The position numbers were made by a program, and so were the translations under genes. A stretch of DNA of 64,000 nucleotides from Pararhodobacter marinus (GTDB taxonomy: Bacteria; Pseudomonadota; Alphaproteobacteria; Rhodobacterales; Rhodobacteraceae), in the NCBI RefSeq assembly GCF_003122215.1, contig NZ_QEYD01000007.1:186001-250000 (forward strand), in the 5' to 3' direction. A model generated the notes under the pieces. The model did not search any database. It had not been told where the DNA came from and worked only from the letters and a program-made list of their open reading frames with translations. Shown in pieces: positions 1 to 8,066 of the stretch (positions within the stretch are counted from its first letter, which is position 1; the number at the start of each line of letters is the position of its first letter).

Positions 1-1156
1 CCGGCTCGGCCCGCGCGGCCTTGCCGCGCGCGGCATGAACGGCGCGCACCGGGACCAGCGGATCGACCTGTCGCAAAACCTGCGCCACCAGATCGCCGCC
101 CTGATTGACCTCGGCCACCAGCCGCTCGGCCCCGTGACGGTCCCGCGCCGCTATGGCTGCGCGGGCCCAGTCCGTGGGACTTGTGGCCTTCACGCTTGCA
201 TCTTCCAGCACGACGGCGCGCCATGTCCCGACCGGCCCCTCGGTCATCGCGCCGACCACGACGATACCGCACAGGTCCGATCCCGCATTGCCGCTGACCG
301 CCGGATCGACCGCCACCACGACCCGCGACAAGGCGGGCGCAGCCTCGATCCGGCAACCGTCGATCAGCGCCTGCGGGAACAGCGTGCCCTCGACATCCTC
401 CAAGAGCGCGCCGTCCAGCTCCTGCCGGCCCAGCCTGGTGCCGCCATAGCGCGCTTCGACCTCGCGCAGGAAGGACGGCGCCAGAAAGGCCCGGTTCTCG
501 CTGGTCGGCGCCCGGCTCACCACGGTCGTGTCCAGCCCCAGCACGCGCCGCAACACGCCCTCGGCGCGCGGCGTCGTCGTCACCACGCAGCGCGGATCCT
601 CGCCCAGCCGCAGCGCGAATTGCAGCTGGTCCCAGGCCTCTTCGGATTTCTTCCACTTGCCCAGTTCGTCGGCCCAGGCGGCGTCGAATTGCGGACCCCG
701 CATCGCCTCGGGCGCATGGGCCGAAAAGGCCTGCGCCACCGCCCCGTTGGGCCAGACAAGCCGCTTGCGCGTGGCTTCCCAGACCGGGCGGCGGTCGGGC
801 GGCGAACAGGCAAGGATCCCGCTGTCGCCCATCACCATCACTTCCCGCACCTGGTCGAGCGTCTCGCCCACCAGCGCCACACGCCGCGCCCGGCCCGGAT
901 CGCGCGGCCCGGCGCCTTCGACCTGCGCGCGCACCCATTCGGCGCCCGCGCGCGTCTTCCCCGCGCCGCGCCCGCCCATGCAGACCCATGTCTTCCACGC
1001 CCCTTTGGGCGCCACCTGATGCGGCAGCGCCCAGAAATCGAACAGGAAGGGCAGCGCCAGAAGCGCCCCCTCACTCAGCCCCTTCAGGAAATCCTCGCGG
1101 ATCCTGTGCGGCGCGCAGGCGAGCCATTCGGCGTCGCACCTCGGCGCCTGCGGCAT
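1..1156 (-). CDS. Gene transfer agent terminase large subunit (GTA g2), partial at window edge
   Basis: This is the ATPase/nuclease motor that packages DNA into capsid heads, here most likely of a Rhodobacterales gene transfer agent. The Walker A motif GGRGAGKTRAG lies near residue 55. It is followed by an ADE Walker B-like acidic pair, a TTTPRA coupling motif and a RuvC-type nuclease start (VVVAVDPAVSG, with SDL after it). The C-terminal part lies beyond the left edge. The first in-frame ATG is at 1156, inside g1, giving an 86-base overlap; no clear ribosome site supports it, so the start could be a later non-ATG codon. The GTA call rests on the g1-g2 pair next to fabF-mltG, with no prophage integrase or repressor visible. 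A prophage terminase is the alternative. Confidence 0.85.
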   Translation of the reverse strand, partial: MPQAPRCDAEWLACAPHRIREDFLKGLSEGALLALPFLFDFWALPHQVAPKGAWKTWVCMGGRGAGKTRAGAEWVRAQVEGAGPRDPGRARRVALVGETLDQVREVMVMGDSGILACSPPDRRPVWEATRKRLVWPNGAVAQAFSAHAPEAMRGPQFDAAWADELGKWKKSEEAWDQLQFALRLGEDPRCVVTTTPRAEGVLRRVLGLDTTVVSRAPTSENRAFLAPSFLREVEARYGGTRLGRQELDGALLEDVEGTLFPQALIDGCRIEAAPALSRVVVAVDPAVSGNAGSDLCGIVVVGAMTEGPVGTWRAVVLEDASVKATSPTDWARAAIAARDRHGAERLVAEVNQGGDLVAQVLRQVDPLVPVRAVHAARGKAARAEP

Positions 1157-1415
1157 CGAGATCCAGCTCTCCGCGTCGTGGTCCCGTCGACTCGGCGATC
1201 TTTTCAAGTTTAGCCCGTTCACTGAAAACTGCCTCCAAAGCCTTGCGCAGGGATGCCACCAGCGTCGCGAGTTCCCGCGACGCCGTGACATCCCCGCTTC
1301 CGATGGTTTCGATCAGCGCATCCAGCTCTGCGCCATAGGCGGCCAGTTGCCGTTCCGCCTGCGCCACAAGATGGTGCGGCGGCTCTTGCCCCGTCGAAAG
1401 GTCCCGTTTCTTCAT
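1071..1415 (-). CDS. Gene transfer agent small terminase-like protein (GTA g1)
   Basis: This 114-residue, highly charged and helical protein is the first gene of the GTA head cluster and is followed by the terminase large subunit in an overlapping frame. In Rhodobacter capsulatus the equivalent g1 product acts as the small terminase that recruits DNA to the large subunit. Visible here are a long helix-forming middle section (residues about 20-75, rich in Ala, Leu, Glu and Arg) and a basic segment RRRMARLRAAQ near the C-terminus. The ATG at 1415 follows GGGCAGCACTC, so the ribosome site is weak. The assignment depends partly on gene order, because small terminases diverge quickly. Confidence 0.75.
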   Translation of the reverse strand: MKKRDLSTGQEPPHHLVAQAERQLAAYGAELDALIETIGSGDVTASRELATLVASLRKALEAVFSERAKLEKIAESTGPRRGELDLDAAGAEVRRRMARLRAAQDPRGFPEGAE

Positions 1416-1450
1416 GAGTGCTGCCCGTGTCTCGCTGCCCCGCGCGACGA

Positions 1451-1482
1451 AAACGACAAAGGCCCGGGGAAAACCCCGGGCC
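1451..1482 (-). terminator. Strong intrinsic terminator in the leader of GTA g1
   Basis: A perfect 9-base stem GGCCCGGGG / CCCCGGGCC with a four-base loop (1461-1482) is followed, reading the minus strand, by TTTGTCGTTTT. It lies between the mltG stop (1595) and the GTA g1 start (1415). It can terminate mltG transcripts. Because a promoter-like sequence lies between mltG and the hairpin, it would also sit in the leader of the GTA transcript. Confidence 0.75.
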
Positions 1483-1511
1483 CTGAGCCGAACTCTGCCA
1501 GCATGCCGATA

Positions 1512-1540
1512 GCGTTAGCGCAAACCGTGCGAAAAGTCAA
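1512..1540 (-). promoter_or_regulatory. Candidate promoter for the GTA operon
   Basis: On the minus strand TTGACT (1540-1535) is separated by 17 bases from TAACGC (1517-1512). The -35 is good and the -10 is poor, as expected for a promoter that needs an activator. It lies about 100 bases upstream of g1 and upstream of the leader hairpin. No mapping supports it beyond the sequence. Confidence 0.4.
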
Positions 1541-1594
1541 TCTCGCGCGCCCCGGCACGCAACGCCGGGATGGCTAAAACCTTAACGATTGCGC

Positions 1595-2740
1595 CTACTG
1601 CCCCGCCTCGATCTGCCGCCAGCGCGCGACATTCTCGTTATGCTCGGCCAGCGTGGTGGCAAAGGCATGTCCACCCGTCCCGTCGGCCACGAAGTACAGA
1701 TACTCCGTCTCCTCGGGATCCAGCACCGCCTCGATCGCGGCGCGTCCGGGATTGGCAATCGGCGTCGGCGGCAGGCCGTCGATGCGGTAGGTGTTATACG
1801 GCGTATCCGCGTTCAGCTCCGAGCGCCGCAGACCGCGCCCCAGAACCCCTTCGCCACGAGTGATGCCATAAATCACCGTCGGGTCGGTCTGCAGCCGCAT
1901 CGGCACGCCCAGCCGGTTGATGAACACGCTCGCCACCACGCGGCGCTCTTCGGCCACGCCGGTTTCCTTCTCGACGATCGAGGCCAGGATCAGCGCTTCC
2001 TGCGCCGTCTCGAAGGGCAGGCCCTCGACCCGGTTCTCCCAGGCCTGCGCCAGGAAAGCCTCCTGCCGCTCCTGCATCAGCGCCAGCAATTCGCCGCGAT
2101 CCGCGCCGCGCCGCACTTCGTAGCCATCGGGCATGAGGTGCCCTTCAGGCGGGACCTCGCCCACGCTGCCCGACAGGAATTCGGCATTCTCCAGCGCGTT
2201 CCAGATCTGCCAGCTGGTGGTGCCCTCGGCGACGACGATGCGGAACCGGGTATCGGCCTGCTCGGCCACCTGCGTGTATTCCGCCGGGAACTCGGCCGTC
2301 TCCAGCGGCAGCTCGACGGTTTCCACGAAGCGGCTGGTCGCCGGATCGAGCTCGCGCACTTCGTAATTCACCGCCGTCACGCCGATGCGGAACACCACCT
2401 CGGTGCCGCAGGTCGAGGCCCCGCCGCGCGTGACGATATCGAGGATCTGCTCCATCGACGCCCGCTCGGGCACCAGGTACGAACCGAAACGCAGCCGCTC
2501 GTGGCGCCCGTCATATTGCGCGCCCACCCGGAACAGCATCGGGCTCGACACCGCGCCCTGCTCGCCCAGATCCTCGGCCACCGCGCGCAGCGTCGCGCCC
2601 TGCTCGACGCGCAGGCAGATCGCCTGTTCCAGAGGGCCTTCGCCGTGAAAGCTGCGCTGGCCCAGCGCCACCACACCGGCCAGCATGATGAAGCCGACGA
2701 TGAGCAACGTCAGCGCATTGGCCACGACGTGTTTCCACAT
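1595..2740 (-). CDS. mltG: Endolytic murein transglycosylase MltG (YceG family)
   Basis: MltG is an inner-membrane lytic transglycosylase that cuts nascent glycan strands and so releases growing peptidoglycan chains. The 381-residue length is typical. A single N-terminal membrane helix (residues about 7-28) is followed by a LysM-like region and the YceG catalytic domain. That domain shows the conserved ASIVEKETGV segment with the catalytic Glu, a VFINRL segment and QTDPTVIYG. Its ATG overlaps the fabF stop by one base (TGATG), so the two genes are one transcription unit with likely translational coupling. The fabF-mltG order is widespread in proteobacteria. Confidence 0.93.
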   Translation of the reverse strand: MWKHVVANALTLLIVGFIMLAGVVALGQRSFHGEGPLEQAICLRVEQGATLRAVAEDLGEQGAVSSPMLFRVGAQYDGRHERLRFGSYLVPERASMEQILDIVTRGGASTCGTEVVFRIGVTAVNYEVRELDPATSRFVETVELPLETAEFPAEYTQVAEQADTRFRIVVAEGTTSWQIWNALENAEFLSGSVGEVPPEGHLMPDGYEVRRGADRGELLALMQERQEAFLAQAWENRVEGLPFETAQEALILASIVEKETGVAEERRVVASVFINRLGVPMRLQTDPTVIYGITRGEGVLGRGLRRSELNADTPYNTYRIDGLPPTPIANPGRAAIEAVLDPEETEYLYFVADGTGGHAFATTLAEHNENVARWRQIEAGQ

Positions 2741-4002
2741 CAGTCGCGGACCTTGCCCAGAACGAGGCTGGCATTCGTGCCGCCGAAGCCGAACGAATTC
2801 GACAGCGCCACGTCGATCTTGCGCTCACGCCTGGCATTGGGCGCAAGATCCAGCTTCGGCTCGATGGCCGGGTTGTCCAGGTTGATCGTCGGCGGCGCGA
2901 CCTGATCGCGAATCGCCAGCACGCAGAAGATCGCCTCGACCGAGCCCGCCGCCCCCAGAAGATGCCCGATCGCCGATTTCGTCGAGGACATCGTGGCCTT
3001 CGACGCCGCCTCGCCCATCAGCCGCTCGACCGCGCCCAGCTCGATCGTGTCGGCCATGGTCGAGGTCCCGTGCGCATTGATGTAATCGACATCCGAGGGC
3101 TCGATCCCCGCCCGCGCCAGCGCCGCCTTCATGCTGCGATAGCCGCCGTCGCCGTCTTCCGAGGGCGCGGTGATGTGATAGGCATCGCCAGACAGGCCGT
3201 AGCCCAGCACTTCGCAATAGATCTTCGCCCCGCGCGCCTTGGCGTGCTCGTATTCCTCCAGCACGACGATCCCTGCGCCCTCGCCCATGACGAAGCCGTC
3301 CCGGTCCGCGTCATAGGGACGGCTGGCCTTCTGCGGCTCGTCGCCGCGCTTGGTGCTGAGCGCCTTGCAGGCGTTGAACCCGGCGATGCCGATCTCGCTG
3401 ATCGGCGCCTCGGCCCCGCCCGCGACCATCACGTCCGCATCGCCCAGCATGATCAGCCGCGCCGCGTCGCCGATGGCATGCGCGCCGGTCGAACAGGCGG
3501 TGACGACCGCGTGGTTGGGCCCCTTGAAGCCGTATTTGATGCTGACCTGCCCCGAGACGAGGTTGATCAAACTGCCGGGGATGAAAAAGGGCGAGACCCG
3601 CTTCGGCCCCTTCTCCTTGATCAGGATCGCGGTCTCGGCAATCGTCGTCAGCCCGCCGATACCCGAACCGATCATCACCCCGGTGCGCTCGCGGTCCTCG
3701 TCGGTCCGGGGCTCCCAGCCCGAATCCTCGACCGCCTGGGTCGCCGCGACCATCCCGTACAGGATGAAATCGTCGATCTTCCGGCGGTCCTTGGCGGCCA
3801 TCCAGTCGTCGGGATTGAAGGTTCCGTCGCTTCCATCGCCGAACGGGATTTCGCAGGCATAGGTGGTGGCCAGGTGACTCGCATCGAAGCGCGTGATCGG
3901 CCCCGCCCCCGACTGGCCATCCAGAAGCCGCTTCCAGGTCTCTTCCACCCCGCAGGCAAGCGGCGTCAGCATCCCCAGCCCCGTGACAACGACTCGACGC
4001 AT
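2740..4002 (-). CDS. fabF: Beta-ketoacyl-ACP synthase II FabF
   Basis: This condensing enzyme of fatty-acid elongation joins malonyl-ACP to acyl-ACP in the cytoplasm. The thiolase-fold catalytic triad is visible: Cys170 in VTACSTGAHA, a His in NAHGTSTMAD and a second His in SAIGHLLGAAG. An N-terminal extension is open up to 4062, but the ATG at 4002 is chosen. It follows GGAGG at seven bases, begins MRRVVVTGLG as family members do, and gives 420 residues, the usual size. It heads a unit with mltG and points away from fabG and acpP, so the fab genes are not one operon here. Confidence 0.95.
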   Translation of the reverse strand: MRRVVVTGLGMLTPLACGVEETWKRLLDGQSGAGPITRFDASHLATTYACEIPFGDGSDGTFNPDDWMAAKDRRKIDDFILYGMVAATQAVEDSGWEPRTDEDRERTGVMIGSGIGGLTTIAETAILIKEKGPKRVSPFFIPGSLINLVSGQVSIKYGFKGPNHAVVTACSTGAHAIGDAARLIMLGDADVMVAGGAEAPISEIGIAGFNACKALSTKRGDEPQKASRPYDADRDGFVMGEGAGIVVLEEYEHAKARGAKIYCEVLGYGLSGDAYHITAPSEDGDGGYRSMKAALARAGIEPSDVDYINAHGTSTMADTIELGAVERLMGEAASKATMSSTKSAIGHLLGAAGSVEAIFCVLAIRDQVAPPTINLDNPAIEPKLDLAPNARRERKIDVALSNSFGFGGTNASLVLGKVRD

Positions 4003-4174
4003 CTGCAATCCTCCGTCTCCGGCCCGTGGCCGATCCAATCCTTTGTCCTGCCACATACACATTGTTCCCGCGCGGGAAAAGAGCGGCGGCGCGCTGCGGC
4101 GAAACCCTGCCCGCTGGCGTCAGCCCCCGCCGGCTGCTAGAACCGGCGCCAATCGCCGGGCCGGACGTCCCGCC

Positions 4175-4241
4175 CTTTCACTCTGCCGGAAATACTCCGG
4201 GGGTGAACTGGCCAGAGGCCAGTGAGGGGGCAGCGCCCCCT
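4175..4241 (+). repeat. Intergenic repeat: TATTT core plus two GC hairpins (locus 1)
   Basis: Read on the minus strand the core is CCCCCGGAGTATTT followed by CCGGCAGAGTGAAAG. It is flanked by two perfect hairpins: CTGGCC AGA GGCCAG (4208-4222) and AGGGGGC AGC GCCCCCT (4225-4241). Similar cores with similar hairpins occur near 12.4, 24.5 and 57.4 kb. It lies between the divergent fabF and fabG genes. Confidence 0.7.
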
Positions 4242-4279
4242 GCCCGGTCTCCGTACAGCCTGACGAAAGGATCCTTCGC

Positions 4280-5017
4280 ATGTTCGACCTCAGCGGCAAA
4301 CGCGCCCTCGTGACCGGCGCTTCGGGCGGCATCGGCGCCGCCATCGCCCGCGCGCTCCATCAGGCGGGCGCCACCGTCGGCCTCTCGGGCACGCGCGAGG
4401 CGCCGCTGCAGGAACTCGCCGCCGAGCTGGGCGAACGCGCGCATGTCCTGCCCTGCAACCTGTCCGACAGCGCCGCGGTCGAGGCCCTGCCGAAACAGGC
4501 GATCGAGGCGATGGGCGGGCTCGACATCCTCGTCAACAATGCCGGTATCACCCGCGACCAGATCTTCATGCGCATGTCCGACGATGACTGGGCGCAGGTG
4601 ATCGACGTCAACCTCACCGCCTCGATGCGGCTCTGCCGCGCGGTGATGCGCCCGATGATGAAGGCGCGCTGGGGCCGGATCGTGAACATCTCCTCCATCG
4701 TCGGCGCCACCGGCAATGCGGGCCAGGTGAACTACGCGGCTTCGAAAGCGGGCCTCATCGGCCTGACCAAGTCCATCGCCGCCGAGGTCGCCTCGCGCGG
4801 GATCACCGCCAACGCCGTCGCGCCGGGCTTCATCGCGACGCCAATGACCGACAAGCTGTCGGACGACCAGAAGGCGAAGATCGACGCGCAGATCCCGGCG
4901 GGCCGGATGGGCACGCCCGAGGAAATCGCCGCCGCGGTGCTCTACCTCGCCTCGCCCGAAGCGGGCTACGTCACCGGCACCACGATCCACGTCAATGGCG
5001 GCATGGCGATGCTCTGA
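4280..5017 (+). CDS. fabG: 3-oxoacyl-ACP reductase FabG
   Basis: FabG is an NADPH-dependent short-chain dehydrogenase that reduces 3-oxoacyl-ACP in fatty-acid synthesis. At 245 residues it has the standard length. The nucleotide-binding motif TGASGGIG (residues 12-19), NNAG near 86-89 and the catalytic Ser139, Tyr152 and Lys156 (NYAASK) are all present, and it ends in the usual GYVTGTTIHVNGGM. An AAAGGA sequence precedes the ATG. It lies between fabF and acpP, which makes the fatty-acid role more likely than that of a generic dehydrogenase. Confidence 0.94.
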   Translation: MFDLSGKRALVTGASGGIGAAIARALHQAGATVGLSGTREAPLQELAAELGERAHVLPCNLSDSAAVEALPKQAIEAMGGLDILVNNAGITRDQIFMRMSDDDWAQVIDVNLTASMRLCRAVMRPMMKARWGRIVNISSIVGATGNAGQVNYAASKAGLIGLTKSIAAEVASRGITANAVAPGFIATPMTDKLSDDQKAKIDAQIPAGRMGTPEEIAAAVLYLASPEAGYVTGTTIHVNGGMAML

Positions 5018-5038
5018 GCGCGTCGTGCGGCTGACGGA

Positions 5039-5473
5039 TCACCCGATTCGCCAGCCGTGACCGCCCGCCACCCGGCGCAGGATATGGGCCACAAGGCCCA
5101 GGGGGCCAAAGACCAGCGTCAGGATCAGGATCGGCACGCTGGCCGAGTGGCCCATGCCCAGCCTGGCCGCATCGCGCGCGATCCACGCTCCGACGAACAG
5201 GTCGAAGACGATGAAATGCGCCCATCCCGTCAGCACGCCCACGGGATGCGAGAACAGCGCCGTCACGCCCTCGAGCGACCCCATCCCCGCGCCCTCGGCG
5301 GAAAACCCCAGCACCGCTCCGCAAAACAGAAACACCGCGTAGACGGGCCCCAGCATCACCGGCACCACGCCCGAATGCACATAGGCCCGGGTCGCGCGCG
5401 CGCCGGGCGCCAGGATGAGCAACAGCCAGGCCGGGATCACCGGCAGGTGCAGGACATAATAGAGCAGCGCCAT
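5039..5473 (-). CDS. ABA4-like (DUF4281) integral membrane protein
   Basis: A 144-residue protein with about four membrane helices (near residues 4-22, 34-54, 72-90 and 110-132). The HFIVFDLFVGAWIARDA segment and a C-terminal FGPLGLVAHILRR are the recognisable family signature. The family is named after plant ABA4, a neoxanthin synthesis factor; the bacterial role is unknown, and no carotenoid gene lies nearby. The start MALLYYVLHLP at 5473 is chosen over a longer frame reaching 5704, because the extension is Arg-rich and runs through the acpP promoter region. It is convergent with fabG and divergent from acpP. Confidence 0.75.
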   Translation of the reverse strand: MALLYYVLHLPVIPAWLLLILAPGARATRAYVHSGVVPVMLGPVYAVFLFCGAVLGFSAEGAGMGSLEGVTALFSHPVGVLTGWAHFIVFDLFVGAWIARDAARLGMGHSASVPILILTLVFGPLGLVAHILRRVAGGHGWRIG

Positions 5474-5585
5474 GTTTCCGGGATCCTCATCGGGGTCTTT
5501 CTTGCGGGTCCGATGCGCGACCCTGGGTCGGTTCCGACGCACAAGCCCCGGCTGGATAGGGCGCAAATCGAGGTTGCGAAAGCGT

Positions 5586-5613
5586 TTGCCTATGCCCAAG
5601 CTTGTGCTATAGG
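5586..5613 (+). promoter_or_regulatory. Candidate sigma-70 promoter of acpP
   Basis: TTGCCT (5586-5591), a 16-base spacer and TATAGG (5608-5613) stand about 150 bases upstream of acpP. This divergent gap (5474-5760) must also hold the promoter of the ABA4-like gene, which was not recognised. Confidence 0.5.
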
Positions 5614-5760
5614 CGGCGCTGATTGAGCCGGGGCCTGCCCGCGCTGGTCGGGCCCGAAGACATCGGGTCGGGGCGCCGAAGCGGCGCCTTTGCTTCATCG
5701 CCAAAACGGCGTAGTCAACACTTGGGCGGGTTCCGCCGAAAGGTAAACGAGGACAAAATC

Positions 5761-5994
5761 ATGAGCGACATCGCGGATCGCGTGAAGAAGATTGTGGTCG
5801 AGCACCTGGGCGTCGAAGAGGACAAGATCACCGAGAACGCCTCGTTCATCGACGATCTGGGCGCTGACTCGCTCGACACCGTCGAACTGGTCATGGCCTT
5901 CGAAGAAGAATTCGGCATCGAGATCCCGGACGATGCGGCCGAGAACATCCAGACCTTCGGCGACGCGGTGAAGTTCATCAGCGAAGCGGTCTGA
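5761..5994 (+). CDS. acpP: Acyl carrier protein AcpP
   Basis: A 77-residue acidic four-helix carrier that holds growing acyl chains on 4'-phosphopantetheine. The attachment Ser37 is in the invariant GADSLDTVE segment. The frame is open upstream to 5623, but the ATG at 5761 ([10 protein letters not shown]) matches the family length exactly and follows GAGGACAAAATC. It is a single gene with its own promoter and terminator, between the ABA4-like gene and two acyltransferase genes that may use acyl-ACP as donor. Confidence 0.97.
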   Translation: MSDIADRVKKIVVEHLGVEEDKITENASFIDDLGADSLDTVELVMAFEEEFGIEIPDDAAENIQTFGDAVKFISEAV

Positions 5995-6066
5995 TCCCGC
6001 TGCGGTCCCCGACGGGCCCGGGCGCGACACAGCCGCCCGCAGGCCCGCAAGGACACCGAGACGCCC

Positions 6067-6100
6067 GCGACCGCTCCGGCCCCCGGAGCGGTCGCTTTCA
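6067..6100 (+). terminator. Intrinsic terminator after acpP
   Basis: A perfect 13-base stem GCGACCGCTCCGG / CCGGAGCGGTCGC (6067-6079 and 6083-6095) with a CCC loop is followed by TTTCATT. It separates acpP from the acyltransferase gene that starts 27 bases further on. Confidence 0.85.
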
Positions 6101-6121
6101 TTCCAGGACCCGGTTTTCCGC

Positions 6122-7033
6122 ATGACGGCCGATACCCCGCCGCCTCCGCTCGCCGACGATCCCGAGACCGCGCCCGCCCGGCCCGAAACGCTGCGCGACC
6201 GGCTCACCATGCTTGTCGTGCTGGCGCTTCTGCGCCTGCCCTTCCGCCCGCGCGTGGCGCTCGCCGGCGCGGTGGGGACGCTGATCGGGCGGGTGACCGC
6301 TTTGGGCAGCCGGGTGGCGAAAGGCGTGCGCCATTTCCGCCCCGATCTCCCCGAGGCGGAAATCCGCCGTATCGCCCGCGCCGTGCCCGGCAACCTCGCC
6401 CGGCTCATCGTCGAGGTGCTCTCGCCGCGCGACCTGACGCGACTCGGTGCCTCGGTGCCGCAGGGCGGCCCGGGTCTCGCCGCGCTCGACGAGGCCCATG
6501 CCGCCGGGCGCCCGGTGATCATGGTCTCGGCCCATTTCGGCAATTACGAACTCGCCCGCTACGCGCTGATCCATCGCGGCTACCAGATGGGCGGCTATTT
6601 CAAGGAACTGGGCAGCCCCGCGCTCAATCGCCACTATGTCGAGGCGATGGCCGTTTCGGGTCACCCGATGTTCCCCGATACCGGCGAAGGCCTGCGCGCG
6701 CTGGTGCGGTTCCTGCGCAAGGGCGGGATGCTGGGCATCCTGATCGATCTCGACCGCCCCAACGGCACGATGCTCGATTTCCTCGGCCAGCCCACGCGCA
6801 CCGTCACCTCGATCGCCGAAATGGCCCTGCGCTACGACGCGCTGCTGATTCCCGTCTGGGGCATCCGCACGTCCGAAGCCCCCTTCTTCCGGGTCGAGGC
6901 CGATCTGCCGATCCCGCATTCCGACCCGGAAACCATGACGCAGGCGCTCAACGACGCCTTCGGCGCGCAGGTTCGGAAGTATCCCGAGCAATGGGTCTGG
7001 TGGCACAACCGGCGCAAGAAGTCGCATCCCTGA
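6122..7033 (+). CDS. LpxL/HtrB-family lysophospholipid/lipid A acyltransferase, first of a tandem pair
   Basis: A 303-residue membrane-associated acyltransferase. The catalytic H-x4-E box appears as SAHFGNYELAR (near residue 140). GMLGILIDLDRPNG and the C-terminal PEQWVWWHNRRKK are the conserved acceptor and membrane segments of the lauroyl/myristoyl acyltransferase family. The N-terminal 25 residues are Pro/Ala-rich and not conserved. It probably transfers a secondary acyl chain to lipid A or a lysophospholipid or ornithine-type lipid at the inner membrane; the acceptor cannot be read from the sequence. It lies directly downstream of acpP and upstream of a paralogue. Confidence 0.85.
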   Translation: MTADTPPPPLADDPETAPARPETLRDRLTMLVVLALLRLPFRPRVALAGAVGTLIGRVTALGSRVAKGVRHFRPDLPEAEIRRIARAVPGNLARLIVEVLSPRDLTRLGASVPQGGPGLAALDEAHAAGRPVIMVSAHFGNYELARYALIHRGYQMGGYFKELGSPALNRHYVEAMAVSGHPMFPDTGEGLRALVRFLRKGGMLGILIDLDRPNGTMLDFLGQPTRTVTSIAEMALRYDALLIPVWGIRTSEAPFFRVEADLPIPHSDPETMTQALNDAFGAQVRKYPEQWVWWHNRRKKSHP

Positions 7034-7111
7034 GCCACTGCCCGCCACGGCATCGACCGTCCCGCACCCGGCCAGTGGACAGCCCCCGGCGCCGGGACTA
7101 GAACCCTGCCC

Positions 7112-8065
7112 ATGGCACGCGCGACCACAGAATCCCGGACCCGCCTTTCGTTCCGCCACCGGATCGAGGACCGCGCCAGCGCGGCCGTGGTCGGGGCCGC
7201 GAAGCTTCTGCCCTATGAACGCCGGGTGCCCGCGATGGGGTGGTTTGCCCGCACGATCCTGGGTCCCCTGGCGCTCAACCGCCGGACCCGCGCCAATCTC
7301 AAGCACGTCTATCCCGACATGCCGCCGGCGGAAATCCGGCGGATCTGCCGCGATGTGGCCGACAATTTCGGCCGCTCGCTCATCGAGATCAATTCAGGCC
7401 GCGAATTTGCCGAGCGGGTGACGCACCTCACCCCGACCGGCCCCGGCCTGATGGCGCTGGAACGGGCCCATGCCGAGGGACGCCCGGTGATCCTCGTCTC
7501 GGCGCATTTCGGCAATTACGATGCCTGGCGCGCCAATCTCAGCCAGCGCGGCTTCCGGGTGGGCGGGCTCTACATGCCGATGACCAACCCGGCCACCAAT
7601 CGCCGCTACGTCGCCACGATCGAAAGCATCGCCAGCCCGCTTTTCCCGCGCGGGGCCGAGGGCATGGCCGACATGATCCGCTTCCTGAAATCGGGCGGAA
7701 TGCTGGGGCTTCTGGGCGATCACTACATGGCCAATGGCGAGCTGATCGATTTCCTTGGCAAACCCGCCCGGACCGCGACCTCGGCGGCGAAAATGGCGAT
7801 GAAGTACAAGGCGCTTCTGGTGCCGCTCTATGCCACGCGCAGTCCCGACGGGCTGAGCTTCACCATCGAGATCGAGGCGCCGATCCCGCATACCGACCCG
7901 CTGACGATGACCAGGGCGCTCAACGACAGCGCCTCGGCCCGCGTGCGCGCGCATCCCGGGCAGTGGTTCTGGCTGCACCGGCGGTGGAAGCGCGCCGAAC
8001 CCGATCTGCGCGGCGATCAACGCGGCGACAAGTCCCCGTCGAATTCGCCGACGGAAACCGCCTAA
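7112..8065 (+). CDS. LpxL/HtrB-family acyltransferase, second of a tandem pair
   Basis: A 317-residue paralogue of the preceding gene with the same architecture. Its catalytic box has Asp instead of Glu (SAHFGNYDAWR, H-x4-D). GGMLGLLGDHYMANG and PGQWFWLHRRWKR match the family. The last 25 residues are hydrophilic and Gly/Asp/Ser-rich. The 78-base gap from the first copy holds no obvious terminator, so the two are probably co-transcribed. They may act in sequence on the same lipid acceptor or on different chain lengths; this is inference. Confidence 0.85.
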   Translation: MARATTESRTRLSFRHRIEDRASAAVVGAAKLLPYERRVPAMGWFARTILGPLALNRRTRANLKHVYPDMPPAEIRRICRDVADNFGRSLIEINSGREFAERVTHLTPTGPGLMALERAHAEGRPVILVSAHFGNYDAWRANLSQRGFRVGGLYMPMTNPATNRRYVATIESIASPLFPRGAEGMADMIRFLKSGGMLGLLGDHYMANGELIDFLGKPARTATSAAKMAMKYKALLVPLYATRSPDGLSFTIEIEAPIPHTDPLTMTRALNDSASARVRAHPGQWFWLHRRWKRAEPDLRGDQRGDKSPSNSPTETA

Positions 8066-8066
8066 G

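Noticed and set aside
1-1415. Reading the terminase pair as part of an active prophage
   Set aside because: No integrase, repressor, lysis gene or attachment site is visible, and the genes sit beside fabF-mltG, which fits a GTA cluster better. The rest of the cluster is outside the window, so this remains an inference.
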